This document shows, one piece after another, positions 45,193-53,722 of a DNA stretch of 64,000 nt. The notes beneath the pieces are model-generated. The model did not search any database and was not told where the DNA came from. It worked only from the letters and a program-made list of their open reading frames with translations. The stretch covers positions 434,001-498,000 of the forward strand of contig JAXLUI010000003.1 in the NCBI GenBank assembly GCA_046329585.1, in the 5' to 3' direction. Position 1 is the stretch's first letter. Each line of letters starts with the position of its first letter. This stretch comes from DLKC01 sp002478885. Its GTDB lineage: Bacteria; Bacteroidota; Bacteroidia; Chitinophagales; Chitinophagaceae. Made by a program: the position numbers and the translations under genes.

Positions 45193-47442
45193 TTATTCCG
45201 TATAGGTGATTTTTGCTTTCTTATTACCGATCATAATTTCAAACTCCCCTTTCTCCGTCACCGTTTTTAATTCGGCGTTTACAAAAGCAAGATCATCTTT
45301 TGTAACTGTGAAAGAAACCGTTTGTTCTTCGCCCGCCTTCAGTGCTATCTTCTTAAATGCGCGCAAGCGTTGCATGTTTGGGGTAATGCTGGCAAACAGG
45401 TCATGGGTATACAATTCAACAGTGTGCTTGCCATCTCTCTGCCCTGTATTCTTTATATTAATGCTTACATTGATGCTTCCGTCTCTGCTGAGTGTACCCG
45501 AACTCAGCTGTATGTCGCCATACTCAAAAGTTGTATAACTAAGGCCCCATCCGAATGGGTACAACGGCAGGTAACCAGTATGCACATTGTCGTTGAAGAC
45601 CTCTCTTACATCTTCCGTTGGCTTGCGGTCGTATAGTACCATTTCGCCCATGCTGCGCTGGTAGGAAAATGGCAATATACCATCGGGATTGTAATCGCCA
45701 AACAATACATCCGCAACAGCTTCGGCGGTTTTCTTACCACTCCAGTATGCCATCAGTATACCTTTCATGGAAGGTTCGATCGAAGTAATAAATCTTGGCC
45801 TCCCTTCTGTCAGCACAAGTATAACGGGTTTACCGGTCATGGCCGCGGCCTGTGCCAGTTGCAGTTGCTCATCGGGCAATGCAAGGTCAGTTGTATTCCC
45901 GGGACTTTCGGCATATGCATTCTCACCAAGGCAAAGAATAATTGCATCAACATTTGCAGCGGCTTTTTTCAAAGCATTGGCATCATAATTTCTTGGATCG
46001 TCAAAACCGGCGGCGGTGGTTGTTACGACATTCGCAGCCCCTACCTTGTCGGTGATGGACTGTAAAATTGTTTTGCTGTCCTTGGGATACCATTGTTCCT
46101 GGTTGCCCTGCCAAACATAACTCCAGCAACCATTGAGCGCCGTTAAACTTTGCGCGGAAGGCCCGGCTACCAACACTTTCATATTTTTCGCAAGCGGCAA
46201 AACATTGCTATTGTTCTTAAGCAGGGTCATGGTTTCATGCGCTGCATCGAGTGCAAGTGCCTGGTATTCAGGCTTACCAAAATTTGCCCTTGAAGCGTCT
46301 TCAGGATAAGGATTGTCAAACAAACCAACTTTCATTTTAAGCGTAAGGATCCTGCGCACTGCGTCATCAACCCGGCTAATGGGTACTTCCTTGTTCCTTA
46401 CCGCCTCCAGCAACAGGTCATAAAAGGAAAGATCACCCGGCACCATGCTCATATCAATCCCGGCATTGATTGCCATTGCAACGGCTTCCCGTGGAGAGGA
46501 TGCAACATTGTGGCGATCATACAGGCGTTTGATATCTTCCCAGTCCGTAACGATTAAACCCTGGAAACCAAGCTGGCCCCGTAATACATCGGTGAGCAAA
46601 TATTTACTTGCATGAACAGGCACACCGTTTATTTCGGCGGAGTTGACCATAATGGTCGATGATCCTGCTTTTACAGCTGCCTGGAATTGCGGCAGGTAAT
46701 ATTCCCGCATTTCAATCTCCGGCATGTAAACGGGCGTCCGGTCTTTTCCTGTCCGCGATGCGGAATAGCCAAGATAGTGTTTCATACAACTGGCAACCGC
46801 AGTCGGGGTTTTTAGCCCATCCTCTTCATAAGCAGTTACACCAGCAACCCCCATGGTTTTGCCGATATAAACATCTTCACCATAAGTCTCGGGGAAGCGT
46901 GACCACAATGGCTGACGGCCGCAATCAAGCACAGGAGCAAAATTCCAGCGAACACCTGAAGCACGTAATTCTGCCGCAGTAACTTTTGCGGCTTTTGCAA
47001 CAAGATCGGGATTGCGTGTGGCCGCCATACCGATATTCTGGGGGAACAATGTAGAGTTAAGCGTATAGGTTTGTCCGTGAATACCATCAAGGCCGTAGAT
47101 CACCGGGATTTTCAAACGGGTGTTTTTAGATTCGTCCTCAATTTGCGTGATCGTGCTGCGCCACGTATCTACATCAACCGCATGCGTGGTCACATTCAAA
47201 ATGGATCCCACATGGTAATCTTCAATGGCCTTCTTTAATGCAACGGGGTCGAGGCTCCCGTCCTGGTTCGCCCAGCCGCCTTTGGCAACCACGGCAAGCG
47301 TAACCTGTGTCATCTGGCCAACTTTTTCTTCAAGCGTCATTTGTTTGATCAGCGCTTCTATTTTCTTTTTTTCATCCGCTGTCTGGGAGAATAACTGGCT
47401 GGCGAGCGTTACAGCCAAAAGAGCAAGTGTAAACTTTTTCAT
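45193..47442 (-). CDS. bglX: Glycoside hydrolase family 3 beta-glucosidase (BglX-like, exported)
   Basis: The product is 749 residues with a signal peptide (about 1-20, ASQLFSQ). The (beta/alpha)8 domain contains IPVIYGLDGIHGQ, the KHYLGYS block and nucleophile Asp300 in GLIVTDWEDIKRL. The alpha/beta sandwich and the C-terminal fibronectin III-like domain (HTVELYTHDLF, ALKAGEEQTVSFTVT) complete the usual BglX layout. It hydrolyses terminal beta-D-glucosides (or xylosides) in the periplasm. It is on the same strand as the ChbG-like gene upstream, but a terminator separates them. Confidence 0.94.
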   Translation of the reverse strand: MKKFTLALLAVTLASQLFSQTADEKKKIEALIKQMTLEEKVGQMTQVTLAVVAKGGWANQDGSLDPVALKKAIEDYHVGSILNVTTHAVDVDTWRSTITQIEDESKNTRLKIPVIYGLDGIHGQTYTLNSTLFPQNIGMAATRNPDLVAKAAKVTAAELRASGVRWNFAPVLDCGRQPLWSRFPETYGEDVYIGKTMGVAGVTAYEEDGLKTPTAVASCMKHYLGYSASRTGKDRTPVYMPEIEMREYYLPQFQAAVKAGSSTIMVNSAEINGVPVHASKYLLTDVLRGQLGFQGLIVTDWEDIKRLYDRHNVASSPREAVAMAINAGIDMSMVPGDLSFYDLLLEAVRNKEVPISRVDDAVRRILTLKMKVGLFDNPYPEDASRANFGKPEYQALALDAAHETMTLLKNNSNVLPLAKNMKVLVAGPSAQSLTALNGCWSYVWQGNQEQWYPKDSKTILQSITDKVGAANVVTTTAAGFDDPRNYDANALKKAAANVDAIILCLGENAYAESPGNTTDLALPDEQLQLAQAAAMTGKPVILVLTEGRPRFITSIEPSMKGILMAYWSGKKTAEAVADVLFGDYNPDGILPFSYQRSMGEMVLYDRKPTEDVREVFNDNVHTGYLPLYPFGWGLSYTTFEYGDIQLSSGTLSRDGSINVSINIKNTGQRDGKHTVELYTHDLFASITPNMQRLRAFKKIALKAGEEQTVSFTVTKDDLAFVNAELKTVTEKGEFEIMIGNKKAKITYTE

Positions 47443-47467
47443 ATTGGGTTGCTTTAGAAGAATGTGG

Positions 47468-47475
47468 CAAAGTTA
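47468..47475 (-). promoter_or_regulatory. -7 element for the GH3 gene
   Basis: On the - strand TAACTTTG fits TAnnTTTG about 25 nt before the ATG at 47442. No clear -33 element. Confidence 0.4.
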
Positions 47476-47604
47476 TTACGAACTTATTTGATTGCCCGCG
47501 TTTCAATACGTCATTATGACACAATGAAAAAACTTGGATAAAAAAGTACTGATTTATGTTACCGGCTGCACACCATGCATGAGGCTTTGGTTGCTGCAGC
47601 CCCC

Positions 47605-47635
47605 GGGAGGAATGATTCGGAGGCGCACACTTGTA
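47605..47635 (-). repeat. Dispersed repeat, R copy
   Basis: GGGAGGAATGATTCGGAGGC then GCACACTTGTA. No facing F copy is present within 150 bp. Located between bglX and the ChbG-like gene. Confidence 0.7.
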
Positions 47636-47725
47636 TTGTCTCAGCTTCAGGCAAAAAGTAGGGCAAGCAAAACGCCCGCCTGCAGATCGTGGTTCATCAA
47701 CTGTGCCGTTAGAGATTGTGCCGTT

Positions 47726-47763
47726 AAAAACAAAAGCCTTCAAAACTGAAGGCTTTTGTTTTT
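47726..47763 (-). terminator. Intrinsic terminator for the ChbG-like deacetylase gene
   Basis: A perfect 17 bp stem (47726-47742 with 47747-47763, core AAAAGCCTTCA) has a 4 nt AAAC loop. Just before it lies a short direct duplication of GTGCCGTTA. Confidence 0.92.
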
Positions 47764-47776
47764 AACGCTGATTATG

Positions 47777-48775
47777 TTACTGCATTTTGCTTCTTTTCTC
47801 CATTACCTCACGCCATGTTGTAAGAACGATATGTTCATCGTCAAGTGCTTTCTTAAACCTGGGGTCCATCATCACCAGCAGGTCGCCTTTGCGCACGGGA
47901 CCCGAATCGGAAATATGCTGAAAAACTTCGGTGGGTGCGGTGCAATGCATGATGACCATCGTTAGTCCTGGTTTTAATTGTTTAAGCACTTCTATATATT
48001 TTGCCGTCTTCCAGCCCTGTAATTTTTTGTCGTCACGCTTTACTTCTTCGGGTACAGGCCAGCTGTAAGTTTCGTTATAAAGATCATCAAGTACTGGCAG
48101 CCCAGATTTCCATAAGCTGTTTCCAAAATTGCGGATCATGCTCATATAGGCATCAGGGAATTTCATTTGCGCCGCTATTAGTGTGGCATGGCCTGCAGGC
48201 ATCATCACAGGAATATGGTTTTCTACGCCCAGCTTTACATATTCCTGTAAAAAGGCAGGCGACCCAAACAACGTGCCCATATGGCTGTCGACATGCGTTG
48301 GGGTAAAACCCATAGCCTTTGCCCGGTCAAGCTGTGCTTTTATTTCTGCATATACTTCTTCGGGTTTGGCATGTGCAACTACTTCTTCCACGGAATGCCA
48401 CATGGCGCCTTCGTTATCGACCAGTCCGGGAACTGCCGGCTTACCCATCAATGGGGCCCAACGGTACTCGTCCCATTCTGATGTTAAGGTCAAATGTAAA
48501 CCCGCATCGGTGTTGGGATGGCTTTTCAGGTAATGTACATAGGCAGGCACCCACGGACAAGGCATCATTACACTACAGGAAGTGGCAACACCCTTTGTCA
48601 TGGCATCAATAGCGCCTTCATTTGAATCGAAGCTCATACCAACATCATCAACATGCAGGATGACCACCTTGGTACCCCTTGGATAACCAAGCCTTTCTGC
48701 ATAAGTGGAATCAGGTGCCTGGGCCTGCAGGTAGTTAAATGCAAACAGGGAAAACAAAAAGCAAACCTTTTTCAT
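47777..48775 (-). CDS. ChbG/HpnK (YdjC) family carbohydrate deacetylase, exported
   Basis: The product is 332 residues with a signal peptide (about 1-18, NYLQAQ). The YdjC fold is shown by VVILHVDDVGMSFDSNEGAID (metal-binding Asp pair), GLHLTLTSEWD, and HVDSHMGTLF (His ligands). Relatives deacetylate chitooligosaccharides (ChbG) or hopanoid sugars (HpnK). The presence of a Sec signal is unusual compared with cytoplasmic ChbG and puts it in the periplasm. The acetylated substrate is not known. Confidence 0.88.
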   Translation of the reverse strand: MKKVCFLFSLFAFNYLQAQAPDSTYAERLGYPRGTKVVILHVDDVGMSFDSNEGAIDAMTKGVATSCSVMMPCPWVPAYVHYLKSHPNTDAGLHLTLTSEWDEYRWAPLMGKPAVPGLVDNEGAMWHSVEEVVAHAKPEEVYAEIKAQLDRAKAMGFTPTHVDSHMGTLFGSPAFLQEYVKLGVENHIPVMMPAGHATLIAAQMKFPDAYMSMIRNFGNSLWKSGLPVLDDLYNETYSWPVPEEVKRDDKKLQGWKTAKYIEVLKQLKPGLTMVIMHCTAPTEVFQHISDSGPVRKGDLLVMMDPRFKKALDDEHIVLTTWREVMEKRSKMQ

Positions 48776-48850
48776 ATAGCTGGTTTAAAAACTAAATGTA
48801 CTATACAAACTTTATTGCATGGGAATTTACTGTTGCGCAAGTAACAGGTG

Positions 48851-48869
48851 TACAAGTGTGCGACGCAAC
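48851..48869 (+). repeat. Dispersed repeat, perfect F core
   Basis: TACAAGTGTGCGACGCAAC in the divergent space between the ChbG-like gene and the sugar transporter. Confidence 0.8.
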
Positions 48870-49039
48870 AAAAGCAGCCACATGTACCGCCGCCGGTAAC
48901 ACAAATATTTCGCATGAATTTGGCACCGGGAAAGTTTCCAACAGCAAACGGTTGCAGTTTTGGTTATTGACCGAACATTAAAAAGATTTGCCGAAAGTCA
49001 CTTACAGTTTTGTAATTTTCTTCTTCCAAACGATTTGCT

Positions 49040-50392
49040 ATGAATAAAAACAAACTGTTGCTCTGGTCAGTTGTGGCGGCACTTGCCGGTTTTATCTTCG
49101 GGTTCGATACGGTGGTTATCTCAGGCGCGAACCTGCCCATCAAGGAACTCTGGCACACCACGCCGCTGTTTCATGGCTTTTTTATTATGTCAATGGCACT
49201 ATGGGGGACGGTTATCGGGGCTATTTTTGGAGGCATACCAACAGAAAAATTCGGTCGTAAAAAAGTGTTGCTCTGGATAGGCATTTTGTTTAGCATTTCT
49301 GCGGTGGGCTCAGCCGTTTCACCCGATCCATACCTCTTTTCCTTTTTTCGTTTTATTGGTGGCCTCGGCATCGGCGTTTCTTCTGTTGCAGCACCCACTT
49401 ATATCTCCGAGATTTCTACTGCCAAAACAAGAGGCCGCCTCGTGGGCATGTACCAGTTCAATATTGTGTTTGGCATTCTCGTCGCCTTTTTCTCCAATTA
49501 TTTGCTTAAAGGTTTTGATGGCGCCAACGACTGGCGCTGGATGCTCGGTGTAATGGCCATACCATCGCTTATTTATACACTGCTCGTGTTTAGCGTACCT
49601 GAAAGTCCGCGCTGGCTGATCTCTGTAAAAAATGACCTTGCAAAGGCAAGGGAAATTCTTGTATTGATCGGTGCAGACAATCCTGATGAGGAAATGAAGA
49701 ATATTATGGCCGCCAACGAAGCGATACAGGCCGGTGGCAATAATGGCCAATTGCTGAGCAAAAAATACCGCACGGTTTTATGGATCGCTTTTTTTGTAGC
49801 CTTCTTTAACCAGTGGAGTGGTATCAATTTCATTTTATATTACGCGCCTGAAATATTGGAGCAGGCTGGTCTCGCCGCGAAAGAATCGTTGGGCAATTCT
49901 ATTGCTATAGGCGGCACCAATCTCGTTTTCACTTTTGTGGGATTATACCTTATCGACCGCATCGGCAGAAAGCAATTGCTCATCATTGGATCTCTTGGTT
50001 ATATCATAAGCCTTGCCGCCGTGGCCTGGAGTTTTTATGCACATGCCGGCAATACATTCCTGCTTGTTTCCCTAATGGCTTTCATCGCGTCGCACGCCAT
50101 TGGCCAGGGTGCCGTTATTTGGGTGCTTATTTCGGAAATATTTCCAAATAATGTGCGTGCACTTGGACAGTCTTTCGGCGCAAGCGTTCACTGGGTCTTT
50201 GCGGCGTTGATCACACTGATTACGCCATTGTTTCTCGATAAAGAGAGTGGCATATTTGGCGACAACCCCTGGCCCATTTTTGCTTTCTTTTCATTTATGA
50301 TGGTCTTGCAACTGATATGGGTGCTCACCAAAGTGCCCGAAACAAGAGGCATCTCGCTGGAAGATCTCGAGAAGAAACTGGTTCATGAATAA
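49040..50392 (+). CDS. MFS sugar porter family transporter
   Basis: The product is 450 residues with twelve hydrophobic segments. Sugar porter signatures are present: GFIFGFDTVVISGA in helix 1, GRKK in the first loop, RTKGRLVG-like TARGRLVGMYQ equivalent (KTRGRLVGMYQFNI), PESPRWL after helix 6, and DRIGRK and VPETRG in the second half. It brings a monosaccharide or disaccharide across the inner membrane, probably by proton symport. The adjacent GH32 gene suggests fructose, glucose or sucrose, but that is inference from position only. Confidence 0.92.
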   Translation: MNKNKLLLWSVVAALAGFIFGFDTVVISGANLPIKELWHTTPLFHGFFIMSMALWGTVIGAIFGGIPTEKFGRKKVLLWIGILFSISAVGSAVSPDPYLFSFFRFIGGLGIGVSSVAAPTYISEISTAKTRGRLVGMYQFNIVFGILVAFFSNYLLKGFDGANDWRWMLGVMAIPSLIYTLLVFSVPESPRWLISVKNDLAKAREILVLIGADNPDEEMKNIMAANEAIQAGGNNGQLLSKKYRTVLWIAFFVAFFNQWSGINFILYYAPEILEQAGLAAKESLGNSIAIGGTNLVFTFVGLYLIDRIGRKQLLIIGSLGYIISLAAVAWSFYAHAGNTFLLVSLMAFIASHAIGQGAVIWVLISEIFPNNVRALGQSFGASVHWVFAALITLITPLFLDKESGIFGDNPWPIFAFFSFMMVLQLIWVLTKVPETRGISLEDLEKKLVHE

Positions 50393-50453
50393 TTTTTTGG
50401 GCAGGCTTCTGAAATGCTATCATGCTGCTCTTGCGCCTGCCCAGGGAGGAACG

Positions 50454-50476
50454 ATGAGGGGTCGCACACTTGTGCA
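50454..50476 (-). repeat. Dispersed repeat, R copy
   Basis: GGGAGGAACGATGAGGGGTC then GCACACTTGTGCA between the transporter and GH32 genes. The upstream flank CTTGCGCCTGCCCA is shared with the copy at 53541. Confidence 0.75.
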
Positions 50477-50534
50477 ATAGCAACCCGATTCAGCCTTTCA
50501 CTTGTATTTTAAACAACAGGTTAATCTAAAACTT

Positions 50535-52019
50535 ATGAAGCTTTCATTCACCTTGTTATTATCGATGCTGATATTGAATGCCAGATCGCAAAACGAACTG
50601 TACAAAGAACAATACCGTCCGCAGTTTCACTTCTCGCCTGCAAAAAACTGGTGCAACGATCCCAACGGTTTAGTCTATGCCAATGGTGAATATCACCTGT
50701 TTTACCAGTTCAACCCGTATGATAATGTTTGGGGACATATGACCTGGGCCCATGCGGTGAGTAAAGATCTTGTACACTGGCAACATCTGCCGGTGGCCAT
50801 TCCCGAGGAAAATGGCATCATGATCTTTTCGGGCACTTGTGTGCTTGATAAAAATAACACAAGCGGCCTGGGGAAAGACGGTAAAGCACCTATGATTGCC
50901 ATTTATACAGGTAACGGCGATAAGAACCAATCCCAGTGTCTTGCTTACAGCAACGACAACGGCAGAACCTGGACCAAGTACAGCAACAATCCAATACTCG
51001 ATTTGCACGAAGCAGACTTTCGCGATCCAAAAGTGTTTTGGCACGAAGCAACACAAAAGTGGGTGATGTGTGTAATGCTTTCCGTGCAACATAAATTGCA
51101 ACTCTACAGTTCCAAAAACCTATTGCAATGGAATTTGATGAGTGAGTTTGGCCCGGTTGGTGATACGAGCAGCGTATGGGAATGTCCTGATCTTTTCCCG
51201 GTACCGGTTGAAAATAATGCAACAGAAAAAAAATGGGTACTCACCATGAGCATGGCACCAAGAATGCAATATTTTGTTGGTGAATTTGACGGCACAACAT
51301 TTCACAATGAAAACCCTGCTAACCTGGTTTACCGCCCCGATTATGGTGGCGATTATTATGCTGCTATCGGGTACAACCAGCTGCCATCAAATGCGCAACC
51401 CGTAATGATCGGCTGGATCAACAACTGGAACTATGCCAACGATATTCCGACCACGCCATGGAAGGGCGCTATGAGCCTGCCGCGAAACATCAGTGTTAGA
51501 AAAACCGGCAGCAACTGGTTATTGGTGCAGCAGCCGCTGAAGGAATTAGCCAGCCTGAGAAACAGCGTACTGCAACTGGAAAAATATAACGTGAGCAAAG
51601 AAAAAGATGCGGGCTTTACCGGAACACAATTTGAAATGCAGTGCACGATCGAAACAGCCACTAAAACGCAGGCTGGTATTAGACTCGCCTATGGCAATAA
51701 CCAATATTGCGAAATCGGTTACGATGCGGCCGCACAAAAATTGTATATCGACCGCAGTAAAATAGCCAACAGTAATTTTAATAATAACTTTAAATCAGCA
51801 TCAAGATTTGAGACAAGCCTAGCCCCGAAGAAAAACAAACTAAAATTGCAGGTATTCTTCGATAACAGCATTGTTGAAGTCTTCGCCAACGATGGTGAAG
51901 CCGTACTTACCGCGCAAATATTTCCAGGTAAAGAACAGCAGGGCATTAAATTGTTCAGCCAGTCAGGCTCAACCACTTTTTTTGATGTGCACGCATGGGA
52001 AATGCGGTCTGCCTGGTAA
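50535..52019 (+). CDS. Glycoside hydrolase family 32 enzyme (levanase/inulinase/invertase)
   Basis: The product is 494 residues from the ATG at 50535, chosen because the signal peptide (KLSFTLLLSMLILNARSQ) begins there. The open frame extends 11 codons upstream. The three GH32 catalytic motifs are visible: WCNDPNG with nucleophile Asp42, FRDPKV with Asp164, and ECPDLF with acid/base Glu216. The C-terminal beta-sandwich (SIVEVFANDGEAVLTAQIFP) is also typical. The enzyme releases fructose from fructans or sucrose in the periplasm or outside. It lies 142 bp after the sugar porter and may be used with it. Confidence 0.94.
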   Translation: MKLSFTLLLSMLILNARSQNELYKEQYRPQFHFSPAKNWCNDPNGLVYANGEYHLFYQFNPYDNVWGHMTWAHAVSKDLVHWQHLPVAIPEENGIMIFSGTCVLDKNNTSGLGKDGKAPMIAIYTGNGDKNQSQCLAYSNDNGRTWTKYSNNPILDLHEADFRDPKVFWHEATQKWVMCVMLSVQHKLQLYSSKNLLQWNLMSEFGPVGDTSSVWECPDLFPVPVENNATEKKWVLTMSMAPRMQYFVGEFDGTTFHNENPANLVYRPDYGGDYYAAIGYNQLPSNAQPVMIGWINNWNYANDIPTTPWKGAMSLPRNISVRKTGSNWLLVQQPLKELASLRNSVLQLEKYNVSKEKDAGFTGTQFEMQCTIETATKTQAGIRLAYGNNQYCEIGYDAAAQKLYIDRSKIANSNFNNNFKSASRFETSLAPKKNKLKLQVFFDNSIVEVFANDGEAVLTAQIFPGKEQQGIKLFSQSGSTTFFDVHAWEMRSAW

Positions 52020-52033
52020 GCCGCCGCATTTTG

Positions 52034-52717
52034 TTATTGCAGGTTATGCGTAACAAGAATATTGGTTGCATCAAAAAAGCCGGTCCATGGAAAGCCCATC
52101 CATAAACGCACCGCGCCAAACTGCCTTGCCATAGAACGGAATGGAGGAAGAACAGTATAATCAGCTGTTCCGCTTGCATCAGCGCCGGAAAGCACAATAT
52201 GGGCCGTTGATGCCGTCGCATTAATGTTTAACGTAACCTGCACAATAAATGCCTGCCCTCTGGGAAAGCTGCCAAATTTGGTTGCGTCATTATCATCGAT
52301 CCTTACTTTATTGTCCTGTGTAAAATCAATATGCATAAAACTGGTGAGTGTGCTCACCGGCTGGCCAAACTGTTCGAACTGAATGGTTGCCAGGCCACTG
52401 CCCGCCGGCATAAACATCACGGCGGAAAAAGTATAGGTCCCATCGCCAACGAATTTGGAAAAGTTTCCCTGGAAACCGGAAACGGATTGCTGTTCGCTGC
52501 TGCGCGATATCTGTATCCATTTGCCACCGCTACCTACCGGCGATGCAACTACCTTCACCACTCCGGCAGGCCCGTCGATGTTAGCGGTGCCTACCTGCTG
52601 CACATGGGCAGGTGATGTATTAATAGCCGTAGCATCAAAGTTTGATTGAAAGAGTGTTTCTGTTTTGCAACTGGCGAAGCAGCAAAGAAGGCAGGCGATG
52701 ATGATCGTATTTTTCAT
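52034..52717 (-). CDS. Lipoprotein with lectin-like beta domain, unknown function
   Basis: The product is 227 residues from the ATG at 52717. The frame extends upstream to 52807 without merit. The signal ends in CCFASC with a lipidated Cys. The mature part has strands such as GKWIQISRS, GTYTFSAVMFMPAGSGLATIQFEQFG and FIVQVTLNINATASTAHIVLSGAD, typical of a jelly-roll/concanavalin-like fold. No catalytic motif is visible. Function unknown. It is convergent with GH32, with only 14 bp between them. Confidence 0.75.
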   Translation of the reverse strand: MKNTIIIACLLCCFASCKTETLFQSNFDATAINTSPAHVQQVGTANIDGPAGVVKVVASPVGSGGKWIQISRSSEQQSVSGFQGNFSKFVGDGTYTFSAVMFMPAGSGLATIQFEQFGQPVSTLTSFMHIDFTQDNKVRIDDNDATKFGSFPRGQAFIVQVTLNINATASTAHIVLSGADASGTADYTVLPPFRSMARQFGAVRLWMGFPWTGFFDATNILVTHNLQ

Positions 52718-52868
52718 AACAGTGTTTTTATAGGTTAACGATGTATACAAATGATGGTTAGCTGAAGGCAAAATTGGGCTTTCAATTGCTGCGGCGGTTA
52801 CGTACATCTACGTTTTATCGGCGGGCATATGTACGCATTTGTGATTGCCGCGCAAAGCCCGGAACGCA

Positions 52869-52896
52869 CACAAGTGCGACGCAACCGGCGATGCCA
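52869..52896 (+). repeat. Dispersed repeat, F copy with inner flank
   Basis: CACAAGTGCGACGCAAC followed by CGGCGATGCCA, lying 120-140 bp upstream of the FKBP gene. Confidence 0.75.
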
Positions 52897-52968
52897 AAGG
52901 AACAAATGCCCGGCTCACAATAACTACGCTTTAAAAATTAACCTTGTTAAAATAAACCGCAATTGAAA

Positions 52969-52995
52969 TTTGTATTGCCTGTAATTATACTTTTG
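52969..52995 (+). promoter_or_regulatory. Bacteroidota-type promoter for the FKBP gene
   Basis: TTTG at 52969-52972 and TACTTTTG at 52988-52995 are 19 nt apart start to start, 17 nt before the ATG at 53013. It is the best match in the window together with the one at 7561. Confidence 0.65.
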
Positions 52996-53012
52996 CGGCC
53001 ATAAATAACTGT

Positions 53013-53483
53013 ATGAGGAAGATTACCGTTTTGGCTTTGATCTTATCTGTAGCGTTCGCATCGTGTACCAAATCCAGCGGCACCAACTGCGGCACCGTGC
53101 AGGTTGCTGCACCAGCGTCTGAACTGGAGGCTTTGCGCACCTATATCAGCACTAACAGCATTACTGCAACGGAAGATCCGAGAGGGTTCTTCTACTCTAT
53201 TAGCACGCCTGGCAGCGGCAATAAGCCAACGGTTTGTAATGCGGTTACGGTTAACTACAGCGGAAAACTTACAAATGGCACCGTGTTTGACAGCGGCAAC
53301 AATGTGCAGTTTAACCTGTCGGGTCTTATTATTGGCTGGCAGGAAGGCATTCCGCTGATTGCCCCAGGTGGCAGCATTACACTGTATTTACCGCCGAGCC
53401 TTGCATACGGCAGCACGGCTGTAGGTTCTATACCAGCGAATTCTATACTTGTCTTCACTATCGATCTGCTTGCGGTCAACTAA
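53013..53483 (+). CDS. FKBP-type peptidyl-prolyl cis-trans isomerase, lipoprotein
   Basis: The product is 156 residues. The signal ends in VAFASC with a lipidated Cys. The FKBP domain is indicated by VTVNYSGKLTNGTVFDSG, VIGWQEGIPLIAPG-type IIGWQEGIPLI, ITLYLPPSLAYGS and IPANSILVFTIDLLAV. The usual aromatic binding-pocket residues (Tyr, Phe, Asp, Trp, Tyr) are largely present. It assists folding of periplasmic or outer-membrane proteins at the envelope. Confidence 0.92.
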   Translation: MRKITVLALILSVAFASCTKSSGTNCGTVQVAAPASELEALRTYISTNSITATEDPRGFFYSISTPGSGNKPTVCNAVTVNYSGKLTNGTVFDSGNNVQFNLSGLIIGWQEGIPLIAPGGSITLYLPPSLAYGSTAVGSIPANSILVFTIDLLAVN

Positions 53484-53540
53484 GTTTTTTTAGAGCCCGG
53501 CTAAGGTATAAGCACCAGGCTTTGCTTGCGCCTGCCCCTA

Positions 53541-53569
53541 GAGGAACGATTCGGGGTCGCACAATTGTA
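53541..53569 (-). repeat. Dispersed repeat, R copy
   Basis: GAGGAACGATTCGGGGTCGC then ACAATTGTA downstream of the FKBP gene, preceded by CTTGCGCCTGCCCCTA as at 50454. Confidence 0.75.
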
Positions 53570-53722
53570 CTTCTGTATTTCTGTGCAGCTTTAAAATATT
53601 ATATAGAAAAAGCTTTCTGTAAAAAGGAAGCTTTTTTGTTGTGCAACAATCGCAGCAGCACAATTAATTATTTCTGTCGTTACAGGTTCATTGATATATT
53701 TATTACCTAAACCAAAATTTGC

